A DNA stretch of 7,013 nucleotides from Armatimonadota bacterium (GTDB lineage: Bacteria; Armatimonadota; SYMT01), in NCBI GenBank assembly GCA_020696885.1, contig JAJFMS010000171.1, positions 1 to 7,013 of the forward strand. Reading direction: 5' to 3'. Every line of letters begins with the position of its first letter. Position 1 is the first letter of the stretch. A program made the position numbers and the translations under genes. Below, piece after piece: positions 1 to 6,457 of this stretch. The notes under the pieces were generated by a model. The model worked only from the letters and a program-made list of their open reading frames with translations, was not told the DNA's origin and did no database searches.

Positions 1-1
1 T

Positions 2-229
2 TGCTCAGCCGGAGCGAGCCGTCCGGCTCGAGCTGGGATCGCCAGCCGTCTACTGGTGAGCTTCCCGGCATCCCGTCGCCTGGGTGTGTCATTTGGTCTC
101 CCGCTGGCCGCGGCCGGCCTGTGTCTCGTCTGTTTGTTGTACACCTCAGTGAACGCCGGGTTAGCAGCCAACGGTACCATCGCTGATCCATGGAGGAGCG
201 GGAAGAAGCTTAACATTTCCGGAAAGTGA
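2..229 (+). CDS. Possible 3' end of a membrane protein, weakly LptF/LptG-like (partial at left edge)
   Basis: Frame 2 is open from the window edge to a TGA at 227-229, giving about 75 residues. It holds one clear hydrophobic stretch (about nt 80-155) beginning GVSFGLPLAAAGL, then LAANGTIADPW and a short polar tail ending NISGK. The order Arg-rich turn, Gly-containing membrane helix, then a G-L-x-x-x-G-T/L-x-x-P segment resembles the last part of LptF/LptG (YjgP/YjgQ) lipopolysaccharide-export permeases. The usual final membrane helix after that segment is missing, so the protein would be truncated or decayed, or the resemblance is chance. Nothing upstream is visible to confirm the family. The overlapping frame-1 reading (1-186) has no family features. 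The family call is inference. Confidence 0.3.
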   Translation, partial: CSAGASRPARAGIASRLLVSFPASRRLGVSFGLPLAAAGLCLVCLLYTSVNAGLAANGTIADPWRSGKKLNISGK

Positions 230-291
230 CCCGGACAGCATAGGACCCCTCCGCGTGGTAGTTGCCGGCATTGCGCCCCGAGCCGGCTGCC

Positions 292-665
292 GTGATCGAA
301 CACCGCATAAGGCTGCCAACGGAGAGACGGCTGTAGGCAGCGCCCTGGCGCCGCGTTCCGTCACGGCCAGCCGTGCTCGGGAGCGGGGATTCGCCGTTAA
401 GGTAGGCAGACATTGTGATCGAACGCCGCACGAGGCGGATGCCTACGGTTTGCTAGCAAGGCGATCGAGGGTGCACGTGGCCATTGAGACCCCAGGCGGC
501 CATCTGGAGGGAGAAGACTGTAGCCAGCGCCCTGGTGGCGCGTTCGGTGACGGCCACCGGTTTTCGGGAGCGGGGATTCGCCGTTAAGGTAGGCAGTCGC
601 CGTGATCGAACGCCGCACGAGGCGGCTGGCTACGGCTCGTTAGCCATCCGGCCCGCTGGTCGTCG
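292..665. repeat. Decayed tandem repeat, two units with a 187-bp period
   Basis: Two consecutive units (about 292-478 and 479-665) match with an offset of 187 bp. The best part, 331-409 against 518-596, differs at about 9 of 79 positions and includes an exact 33-bp match (377-409 and 564-596). A second exact 24-bp block lies at 415-438 and 602-625. The block starting GTGATCGAAC occurs a third time at 292, so a partial older copy extends left to about 257. Each copy can form small stems, for example 362-366 with 371-375 in copy 1 and 545-549 with 555-559 in copy 2. A period of 187 is not a multiple of three and there are no ribosome binding sites, so this is not a repetitive protein. No gene is seen between 230 and 668; the repeat is the main content of that stretch. 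Confidence 0.8.
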
Positions 666-674
666 GTGAGCAAC

Positions 675-715
675 AAAAACGGGGAGCGAAGACAGATCAC
701 CCATCTTCGCTCCCC
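675..715 (-). terminator. Intrinsic terminator of the helicase gene
   Basis: A perfect 12-bp stem pairs 681-692 with 704-715 around an 11-nt loop (693-703). Read on the minus strand, the stem is followed by G and then five T (679-675), G and TT. It begins 28 bp past the helicase stop codon, so it should end the RRM-helicase transcript. On the plus strand the hairpin is followed by a C/T mix rather than a T run, so it acts mainly in the minus direction. Confidence 0.92.
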
Positions 716-742
716 TCTCTTCGCTGTTCGACCGAGCCGGTG

Positions 743-2530
743 CTATCCGGCCTTCTTGTCGCCGGCGCGCTTCTCAAACTCCGGCTTGCCGCCGAACTTC
801 CGGGTGGCCGGCTTGCTTACGGACACGCTGGGGCGCTTGTTCTTGACCTTCGGCCGGAACGGACCGGAGTCTGGGGTCGAGTTGGGGGCCGGTGCAGCTC
901 CGCCGGCGGGAGCGCTCTCGGGCATGAAGTGCTCCGCTCCGGGAGGGGCCTTCTCCACCCGCACGCGCCGGCCACGAATCTTCGTTCGCAGCAGCGCGCG
1001 CACCACTCGGTCCGCGGCGTCCGCAGGGACTTCCACGAACGCGCAGTGATCCAGGATGTCGATGGTGCCGATGCTGTGACCCGGGATGCCGGCCTCGTTG
1101 GCAATGGCGCCTACCAGGTCCGTAGGGCGCAGGCCTTCCTGGCGACCGACCGTGACGAACAGCCGGACCATGCCGGGCTCGGCGCGGGTGCCGTCGTCTT
1201 CCATCGGGCGGGCGCTGATTTCGCGCTTCTCCTGGCCCCACAGCAGCTTCAGCGCGGCTGCTGCGACTTCCGAAGCCTCGAACTCCTCCGACAGCTCCTC
1301 GACCGTCTGCAGGAAGTCATCGAACTCGCCCTCCTGCAACACGCCGACGACCTTCTCCTTGAACATCTCGCGGCGTCGCACCGCGATGTCCGCCGAGGTG
1401 GGGAGCTTGACCGGGGTGATGCGGGAGCCGGTGGCTCGCTCGATCACCTTGAGCTGGCGCCGCTCACGGGGGCTGATCAGGGTGATCGCGTCCCCTTCGC
1501 GCCCGGCGCGCCCGGTGCGCCCGATGCGGTGCGTGTAGGACTCCACGTCCCACGGGATGTCGTAGTTGATGACGTGGGTCACCGTCTCGATGTCCAGACC
1601 GCGCGCGGCGACGTCGGTGGCTACCAGCAGGTCCACCTGGCCCGCCCGGAACCGCCGCATCACGCGGTCTCGCTCCGGCTGGGACATATCCCCGTGCAGG
1701 CTTTCCGCCAGGTAGCCCCGGCCGCGGAGGTGCTCGGAGACCTCATCGGACTCCCGCCGCGTGCGGCAGAAGATGATGGTCGGTCCCGGCGTCTCCATGT
1801 CCAGGATGCGGGCCAGTGCGTCGATCTTGTGGGACGGCAGCACCTCGTAGTAACACTGCCGGATCTGCGGGATCGTGTGGCGCTCCGAGGCGATCTTCAC
1901 CTGCTGGGGATTGCTGAGGTACTTCTGCGACAGCCGCGCGATCGGAGGCGGGATGGTCGCGGAGAACAGCGCCGTCTGCCGCTGTGCCGGAAGCTCGTCG
2001 AGGATCAGCTCGATGTCCTCGATGAAGCCCATCGCCAGCATCTCGTCCGCCTCGTCCAGGATCACCGTGCGGATCGAGGAGAGGTCGAGCGTCTTGCGGC
2101 GGAGGTGGTCCAGCAATCGGCCGGGGGTGCCGACCACGATCTGGGGACCGGACCGCAGGGCGCGGAGCTGCCGGTCGATCGGCTGGCCGCCGTAGACCGG
2201 CACCACGCGGAAGCCGCGGCCACGGCCCAGGCCGTAGATCGCTTCGGAAACCTGAACTGCCAGCTCCCGGGTGGGGCAGAGGATCAGTGCCTGGGGCACC
2301 GCTCGATCCGCGTCTAGCAGGTCGATCAGCGGCAGCGCGAAGGCTGCCGTCTTGCCGGTGCCGGTCTGGGCCTGGCCCACCATGTCCGCGCCGGACAGCA
2401 GCACCGGGATGGCCTTCGCCTGGATCGGGGTCGGGCGCTCGTAGCCGGCCTGCTCCACACTCCGCAGAGTTTCGGGGGAGAGGCCCAGGTCGGAAAATAA
2501 CGGGGTCGTGTCGATCGGTGTATCGCTCAT
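743..2530 (-). CDS. deaD: DEAD-box ATP-dependent RNA helicase (DeaD/CsdA type) with C-terminal DbpA-like RNA-binding domain
   Basis: This 595-residue cytoplasmic enzyme should unwind or remodel RNA duplexes using ATP, as in ribosome assembly or mRNA turnover, often in the cold. All helicase motifs are present in order: Q-motif glutamine in PTPIQ (33-37), Walker A AQTGTGKT (54-61), PTREL (86-90), GG (114-115), TPGR (135-138), DEAD (159-162), SAT (190-192), IIFCRT (252-257), ATDVAARGLD (304-313) and HRIGRTGR (334-341). After a charged linker, residues about 453-528 form a DbpA-type RRM-like fold. The tail from about 530 is Pro/Lys-rich and probably disordered. Length and domain order match E. 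coli DeaD/CsdA. The ATG at 2528-2530 has AGGAG at 2541-2545, 10 nt upstream. It lies 147 bp downstream of the RRM gene on the same strand with no U-tract terminator between, and a strong terminator follows. The exact RNA target cannot be read from sequence. Confidence 0.97.
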   Translation of the reverse strand: MSDTPIDTTPLFSDLGLSPETLRSVEQAGYERPTPIQAKAIPVLLSGADMVGQAQTGTGKTAAFALPLIDLLDADRAVPQALILCPTRELAVQVSEAIYGLGRGRGFRVVPVYGGQPIDRQLRALRSGPQIVVGTPGRLLDHLRRKTLDLSSIRTVILDEADEMLAMGFIEDIELILDELPAQRQTALFSATIPPPIARLSQKYLSNPQQVKIASERHTIPQIRQCYYEVLPSHKIDALARILDMETPGPTIIFCRTRRESDEVSEHLRGRGYLAESLHGDMSQPERDRVMRRFRAGQVDLLVATDVAARGLDIETVTHVINYDIPWDVESYTHRIGRTGRAGREGDAITLISPRERRQLKVIERATGSRITPVKLPTSADIAVRRREMFKEKVVGVLQEGEFDDFLQTVEELSEEFEASEVAAAALKLLWGQEKREISARPMEDDGTRAEPGMVRLFVTVGRQEGLRPTDLVGAIANEAGIPGHSIGTIDILDHCAFVEVPADAADRVVRALLRTKIRGRRVRVEKAPPGAEHFMPESAPAGGAAPAPNSTPDSGPFRPKVKNKRPSVSVSKPATRKFGGKPEFEKRAGDKKAG

Positions 2531-2592
2531 CGCTTTTCAGCTCCTAACGCACGTCTCTTCCCGCCCGTGCTCGCAAATCAATCCAAATCATT

Positions 2593-2636
2593 TTCCCGTA
2601 CGTGGGAAGGCCCGTGCGGCAAGCGCCTCACGGGCC
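2593..2636 (-). other. Pair of stem-loops between the RRM gene and the helicase gene
   Basis: The first hairpin in the minus direction pairs 2609-2616 with 2629-2636 (8 perfect bp, GGCCCGTG/CACGGGCC). It continues after one mismatch with 3 bp and a GCTT tetraloop (AAGC on the plus strand). Directly after it, TTCCC (2608-2604) can pair with GGGAA (2597-2593). Neither is followed by a U-run, so simple intrinsic termination is unlikely. An RNA processing or stability element, or a partial terminator that sets the RRM:helicase ratio, would fit. The pairing is seen; the role is inferred. Confidence 0.6.
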
Positions 2637-2677
2637 GTTCCGGTTCGGGATCTAGCAGCCGGGGCCGGCAGCCGGGG

Positions 2678-3028
2678 TTACCAGCGTCGGCCGCCACCGC
2701 CGCCGCCACCACCGCGGTTGCCGCCGAAGCCGCCGCGACCGCCGCCGCCGTAGCTGCGACCGCTGCTGTTGCCCCAGTGGCTCACTTCCGGCCGGGGCTT
2801 CGCCTCGGCCACGGCGATGTTGCGGCCGTGAAGCTCCTTACCGTCCATCCCGCTGATCGCGTCTTCCACCTTCTCCGAAGGGATGTCCACAAAGCCGAAA
2901 CCCTTCGGCTTGCCGGAGTCAGTGGTGGGGATGGTGGCGCCGCTAGAGCCGTACGGCGCAAAAGTCTCCTGCAGTTCCGCCTCAGAAACGTCGAACGACA
3001 GGTTCCCGACGAATAGCCGCTTGCTCAC
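2678..3028 (-). CDS. Small RRM-domain RNA-binding protein with glycine-rich tail
   Basis: This 116-residue protein carries one RNA recognition motif. RNP2 is RLFVGNL (4-10) and RNP1 is KGFGFVDI (42-49), with the aromatic residues that stack on RNA bases (F6, F44, F46) in place. After the RRM (to about residue 77), residues 87-115 form a Gly/Arg-rich low-complexity tail (GGGGRGGFGGNRGG type). This layout matches the cyanobacterial Rbp and eukaryotic glycine-rich RNA-binding proteins, known as cold-induced RNA chaperones. The start is GTG at 3026-3028, supported by AGGAGG at 3036-3041 with a 7-nt spacer. A helicase gene follows on the same strand, which supports a shared job in RNA remodelling. 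The leader contains a full terminator, suggesting regulation before translation. The last RNP1 position is Ile rather than Phe/Tyr. Family is certain; the cold-shock role is inferred. Confidence 0.95.
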   Translation of the reverse strand: MSKRLFVGNLSFDVSEAELQETFAPYGSSGATIPTTDSGKPKGFGFVDIPSEKVEDAISGMDGKELHGRNIAVAEAKPRPEVSHWGNSSGRSYGGGGRGGFGGNRGGGGGGGGRRW

Positions 3029-3127
3029 TCTAAGTCCTCCTACCGGTCCGCCACCGCAGCCCGGTCGTCATGGCGGCCGCCAAACCCCGGCCGCGTGGGG
3101 TCAGAAAGTCCGTGGAGCGTCCGGCAA

Positions 3128-3170
3128 CAAAAAAGCCCTAGTCCGCGGCAAATGCGCTGCCGGACAGGGC
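3128..3170 (-). terminator. Intrinsic terminator inside the RRM gene leader (possible attenuator)
   Basis: AGGGC (3166-3170) pairs with GCCCT (3135-3139), and CGGAC (3161-3165) with GTCCG (3141-3145). This is a 10-bp stem with one bulged A (3140) and a 15-nt loop. On the minus strand it is followed at once by six T (3134-3129), then G and TT. It lies about 100 nt upstream of the RRM start codon, with no minus-strand gene before it that it could serve. A leader attenuator, or the end of a short leader RNA of about 90 nt, is the simplest reading. The 5' arm segment 3159-3165 is also perfectly complementary to 3119-3125 just past the T-run, offering an alternative 7-bp pairing. Confidence 0.82.
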
Positions 3171-3225
3171 CGAAAGCTTGCGAGACTGAAAGACGTTACG
3201 AACACGATCTGATCTTACCGGCCCT

Positions 3226-3255
3226 ACTTTAGCACACGAGGAGGCTTCCCGGCAA
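3226..3255 (-). promoter_or_regulatory. Candidate sigma-70-type promoter for the RRM-helicase unit
   Basis: On the minus strand, TTGCCG (3255-3250) and TAAAGT (3231-3226) are separated by 18 nt; each matches 4 of 6 consensus bases. Transcription would start near 3219, giving a leader of about 190 nt that includes the terminator at 3128-3170. An alternative -10 (TAAGAT, 3217-3212) lies slightly downstream but has no good -35. The call is weak in isolation and gains support from its position upstream of the leader terminator. Confidence 0.35.
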
Positions 3256-3380
3256 ACGGGGGGGCTAAACGCGTGCGCTCCTACCCTGGTGGGACCCAAA
3301 CTCCTCCCTCCTCCACCCTAAGGGTGATGCCGGATCGGAGGTGGGTGCAGCATAACAGCACTGTAAGACCAGGGACCCGT

Positions 3381-3826
3381 GTGATCGTTATTACCCACAA
3401 GAGATCCGTCGACGTCATCGTACTGCGCGTGGCGGGCAACTCACTCGAAGGCGCCGACCTATCGGACGCCCAGCTTCGCGGGGCCAGCATGGCGGGCATG
3501 TCCTGCGCGCGCATCAACCTGAAAGATGCCCTGCTGGCGGAAGCGGACCTCACCGGCGCGGACCTGCGCGAGGCCAACCTGCAGACGGCCGTCCTCGCGG
3601 ATGCGAGCCTGCGCGGGCCGACCTGGGGCAGGCGAACCTGATGGCCGCAGCACTGAATGGCGCCGACCTCACCAGCGCCAACCTGCGCGGCGCGAACCTG
3701 TGCCTGGCGACGCTCTCCATGGCACGGCTCAACGCGGTGGACCTCCACGGCGCTCGCTACGACGCCTCCACTCGGTGGCCCGATGGTTTCGATCCCGCCG
3801 CGCACGGCGCCGTATTGGTGCGTTGA
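3381..3826 (+). pseudogene. Pentapeptide-repeat protein gene split by a one-base frameshift
   Basis: The product is built of A(D/N)Lxx-type pentapeptides (GADLS, GADLR, EANLQ, GADLT, SANLR, GANLC), which form a right-handed quadrilateral beta-helix. It ends with the usual C-terminal cap, RYDASTRWPDGFDP...GAVLV. The first frame runs to TGA at 3639-3641 and loses the repeat after ASLRG. The second frame, with ATG at 3641, carries the rest. Adding one G to the run at 3615-3617 restores LRGADLGQANLMAAALNGADL without a break and gives about 148 residues. The GTG at 3381 has AGGG at 3371-3374 (6-nt spacer). Earlier in-frame starts (GTG 3273, ATG 3327, GTG 3345) add sequence with no family character. 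No partner gene shows its target. It may be a true mutation or a homopolymer read error; programmed shifting is less likely, as there is no clear slippery heptamer. Confidence 0.85.
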
Positions 3827-3834
3827 CGGAGCCG

Positions 3835-3875
3835 TGCCCCGACGCCGCGCTCGCGCGTCAGTCCGCGGCGGGGCA
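3835..3875. other. Possible hairpin at the convergent gene ends
   Basis: TGCCCCG (3835-3841) is the reverse complement of CGGGGCA (3869-3875) across a GC-rich 27-nt interval. It spans the 31-bp gap between the convergent pentapeptide and aminotransferase genes and the last codons of the latter. Neither side is followed by a T-run, so termination is uncertain. Confidence 0.3.
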
Positions 3876-4742
3876 TTCCCGAAACAGGGTTTCCAGGTAG
3901 GCCTCTCGGAGCGCTTGCCCCCAGGGGCCCGGCACACCGCCGCCGATGGACGTGTCCTCCAGTGAGGTGGCTGCCATCACGCCGTAACCGCTGTTCGTCA
4001 CCAACACCTCCGACGCCTCGGGCAGCCGCGCCACCGGCAGCGGCGCTTCCCGGCATGGCAGCCCCAACTCGCGGGCCAGCTCCAGCACCAGCGCGCGGGT
4101 GATCCCGGGAAGACAGCCGCTGTCCAGCGGAGGCGTGGTGAGGACGCCGTCCAGGATCGCGAGCAGGTTGCTGATGCCGGTTTCGACCGCGTTCCCCGCG
4201 AACACGAGCACCGCATCGTCCCCGCCGCGCGCTCGGGCGCTTATCCGCGCCATCTGGTACGGGAGGTAGCAAAGCGACTTGAGGCCAGGAACGAACAGCC
4301 GGGGATGAGCCGGCCCCACGCACAGCCGCACGCCGCGCGCGAAGGCGGCGGCATCGGGAAGGCGGGATGGGCGGGCGGTAATGAACCAGCCGGCCGTCGG
4401 GCATACCGCGGGGTCTGGAATCGGACTGCCCACCCCGCGGGTGACCGTAAGCCGCAGCAGTCCCTCGCCGAGGGCGTTTGCAGCGGCGGTCTCGTGCAGC
4501 CCTCGCTCCAGCTCCGGTAAGGACACGGGGAGTTGGAGGTCCAGCACCGCGGCGCTCTCTCGGAGCCGCTCCAGGTGCGCCGCCGCGCGGAAGCAGGCGC
4601 CGTTTGTCACCCGCACGGTCTCGAACAGCCCGTCCCCGTAGAGGAGCCCGTGATCCAGAACGCTGATTGAGGCCCGCTCGCCGGAGACGAGGCTGCCGTT
4701 CAGGTGAACGTACGGGCAAGCCAGGGCGGGGGAGGTGGCCAT
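3858..4742 (-). CDS. Class IV PLP-dependent aminotransferase (PabC / IlvE / D-amino acid transaminase superfamily)
   Basis: This 294-residue cytoplasmic fold-type IV PLP enzyme either transaminates an amino acid or eliminates pyruvate from aminodeoxychorismate to make p-aminobenzoate. Visible signatures: DHGLLYGDGLFETVR (30-44), the PLP-binding lysine K155 in PGLKSL, the conserved glutamate E187 in AVETGISNLL, and the phosphate-binding TTPPLDSGCLPGITR (202-216). The FETVR form after YGDGLF leans towards PabC/Dat-like members rather than classical IlvE (usually FEGIR), but substrate cannot be fixed and no pabA/pabB or branched-chain gene is adjacent. The ATG at 4740-4742 is well placed before YVHLNG but has no clear Shine-Dalgarno sequence. 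It is divergent from the M32 peptidase gene (157 bp between starts) and convergent with the pentapeptide gene. Confidence 0.92.
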   Translation of the reverse strand: MATSPALACPYVHLNGSLVSGERASISVLDHGLLYGDGLFETVRVTNGACFRAAAHLERLRESAAVLDLQLPVSLPELERGLHETAAANALGEGLLRLTVTRGVGSPIPDPAVCPTAGWFITARPSRLPDAAAFARGVRLCVGPAHPRLFVPGLKSLCYLPYQMARISARARGGDDAVLVFAGNAVETGISNLLAILDGVLTTPPLDSGCLPGITRALVLELARELGLPCREAPLPVARLPEASEVLVTNSGYGVMAATSLEDTSIGGGVPGPWGQALREAYLETLFRECPAAD

Positions 4743-4881
4743 AGTGCGGAGATCCGGTGCGCCGAGGTCCGGTTCTCCGTGGCCTCGGGTGGATAAAACA
4801 GCTAGACGCCGGCCGGTCGACGTGGTCCGCCGGCTCCGACCGTCCCGGCATGTGCGGGGATGTCCAGGTTCTTAATTGTAT

Positions 4882-4887
4882 AAGGAG
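4882..4887 (+). promoter_or_regulatory. Ribosome binding site that sets the M32 peptidase start
   Basis: AAGGAG lies 12 nt before the ATG at 4900. An in-frame TTG at 4876 lies upstream of this site and would put the ribosome binding site inside the coding region, so the ATG is preferred. The overlapping TATAAG (4879-4884) resembles a -10 box, but using it would leave the binding site outside the transcript. Confidence 0.6.
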
Positions 4888-4899
4888 AGTCCTACGGCC

Positions 4900-6402
4900 A
4901 TGAGTGATACGCTGACCGCCTTGAAGAGCCGGCTCGCAGACGTCCATAACCTCCAGATGGCGTCCGCCGTGCTGGACTGGGATCAGCAGACCAACATGCC
5001 GCCGGGCGGTGTGGGGGCGCGCGCCGAGCAGAAGGCGACGCTGAGCAAGCTCGCCCACCAGTTCCTGACCGATGAGCAGACCGGCACGCTCCTCTCCCGG
5101 GCAGAAGCCGAGCATCAGGGCCTGCCGGAAGCCGACAACGACGCCGCGCTGCTGCGGATGGCCCGCCGCGACTACGACAAGGCCACCCGGATCCCCACGG
5201 CGCTGGTGGAGGAGTTCACCCGGGTGACCTCCCTCGCCCAGGAAGAGTGGGCCAGGGCCCGCGCCGCGGACGACTTCCCCGCGTTCGCGCCGTGGCTGGA
5301 GCGGATCGTGGACCTGGAGCGCCGCACCGCCGAGGCGCTGGGCTACACCGACCGCCTCTACGACGCCCTCCTGGATCAGTACGAGCCGGGGATGACGGCC
5401 CGCCGCCTGGATGAGATCTTCGCGGAGCTGAAGCGGGAGACGGTGCCGCTGGTGCGCACCATCTTCGCAAACCAGGGCGCCGCGGACGACTCGGTGCTCC
5501 ACAAAGGCTATGACGAGGACCAGCAGCGTATCTTCGCCGAGTCCGTGCTCAAGGACTGCGGCTTCGACTTCAACCGTGGGCGCCAGGACCGCTCCGTGCA
5601 CCCGTTCTGCACCCACTTCTCACAGAACGACGTGCGGATCACCACCCGCTACGACCGCAACTTCCTCTCGATGGCGCTGTTCGGCTCGCTCCACGAGATG
5701 GGTCACGGCCTCTACGAGCAGGGGACCGCGCCGGAGATCGAGGGCACGCTCCTGGCCAGCGGCGCCTCGCTGGGGCTGCACGAAAGCCAGTCTCGCCTCT
5801 GGGAGAACCTGGTGGGTCGCAGCCGCGGCTTCTGGCAGCATTACTTCCCCCGGCTGCAGAGCACATTCCCGGAGCAGTTGGCCGGGGTCTCGCCGGAGGC
5901 GTTCTACCGGGCGATCAACCGGTCCGGCCCGTCGCTGATCCGCGTCGAAGCGGATGAGGTGACGTACAACCTGCACATCATCCTGCGTTACGAGATCGAG
6001 AACGAGCTGCTCGCAGGCCGCCTCTCCGTGGCGGACGCGCCCGCGGCCTGGAACGCAAAGATGGAGGAGCTGTTCGGGCTGACGCCGCCGGACAACCGCC
6101 AGGGTATCCTGCAGGACGTGCACTGGTCGATCGGCATCATGGGGTACTTCCCCACCTACTCGCTCGGCAACATCCTGTCCGTCCAGCTCTACGAAAAGGC
6201 GGTAGCGGACGTACCGAGCATCCCCGGCGACATCGAGCGCGGCGAGTTCCAGCCACTGCTGACCTGGCTGCGGGAGACCGTTCACCGCCACGGCCGGAAG
6301 TACCTTCCCGAAGACCTCATCCAGCAGGCCACCGGCTCGCCGCTCACCGTGGCGCCGTACGTGCGGTATCTCAAGACGAAGTTTGGGGAGATTTACGGGT
6401 AG
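4900..6402 (+). CDS. M32-family metallocarboxypeptidase (thermostable carboxypeptidase Taq type)
   Basis: This 500-residue zinc- or cobalt-dependent enzyme removes residues one at a time from peptide C-termini in the cytoplasm. All M32 signatures are present: HPF (234-236), DVRIT (244-248), the metal site HEMGH (265-269) with catalytic E266, the third metal ligand in HESQ (E295 in 294-297), IRVEADE (347-353), and GILQDVHW (402-409). Length matches the family (about 500). There is no signal peptide or membrane segment. The gene is intact with a TAG stop at 6400-6402. It is transcribed alone, divergent from the aminotransferase, and a strong hairpin lies 11 bp after its stop. A general peptide-recycling role is the usual assignment; nothing nearby suggests a special substrate. 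Confidence 0.97.
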   Translation: MSDTLTALKSRLADVHNLQMASAVLDWDQQTNMPPGGVGARAEQKATLSKLAHQFLTDEQTGTLLSRAEAEHQGLPEADNDAALLRMARRDYDKATRIPTALVEEFTRVTSLAQEEWARARAADDFPAFAPWLERIVDLERRTAEALGYTDRLYDALLDQYEPGMTARRLDEIFAELKRETVPLVRTIFANQGAADDSVLHKGYDEDQQRIFAESVLKDCGFDFNRGRQDRSVHPFCTHFSQNDVRITTRYDRNFLSMALFGSLHEMGHGLYEQGTAPEIEGTLLASGASLGLHESQSRLWENLVGRSRGFWQHYFPRLQSTFPEQLAGVSPEAFYRAINRSGPSLIRVEADEVTYNLHIILRYEIENELLAGRLSVADAPAAWNAKMEELFGLTPPDNRQGILQDVHWSIGIMGYFPTYSLGNILSVQLYEKAVADVPSIPGDIERGEFQPLLTWLRETVHRHGRKYLPEDLIQQATGSPLTVAPYVRYLKTKFGEIYG

Positions 6403-6412
6403 GTCGGGGAGG

Positions 6413-6452
6413 CGGCCCCTGGGTAAAGCGGGGACACGGAACCCGGGGGCCG
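6413..6452 (+). terminator. Strong hairpin after the M32 gene, without a U-tract
   Basis: Positions 6413-6424 pair with 6441-6452 as a 12-bp GC-rich stem that includes one U-G wobble (6420 with 6445) around a 16-nt loop. It begins 11 bp after the peptidase stop. It is followed by a purine-rich run, not T, so it is not a canonical intrinsic terminator. It may terminate weakly, need Rho, or protect the 3' end. Confidence 0.5.
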
Positions 6453-6457
6453 AGAAC

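Noticed and set aside
210..618. Two similar minus-strand frames of 73 codons (210-431 and 397-618) that share an MRRSIT...AYLNGESPLP start
   Set aside because: Their similarity comes from the 187-bp DNA repeat. The period breaks the reading frame, most differences change the amino acid, and neither has a ribosome binding site.
257..665. CRISPR array
   Set aside because: Only two to three copies at uneven spacing (123 and 187 bp), with long imperfect repeats and spacers that are themselves similar.
740..2317. Long plus-strand open frame (525 codons) opposite the helicase gene
   Set aside because: It is the GC-rich antisense shadow of the helicase. It has no domain pattern, is dominated by Arg/Ala/His/Asp, and its strand lacks a credible start signal.
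4785..4884. Promoters in the divergent gap (GGATAAAAC near 4791, TATAAG at 4879-4884)
   Set aside because: Neither has a good -35 at proper spacing. TATAAG overlaps the ribosome binding site it would have to precede.
3757..5616. Minus-strand open frame of 619 codons across the aminotransferase and the peptidase
   Set aside because: It overlaps two intact genes with full family signatures, one in the same orientation but another frame and one antisense. Its composition is low-complexity Arg/Gly/Pro.
5620..6291. Minus-strand open frame antisense to the M32 peptidase
   Set aside because: A shadow of the high-GC coding strand; no motifs and no ribosome binding site.
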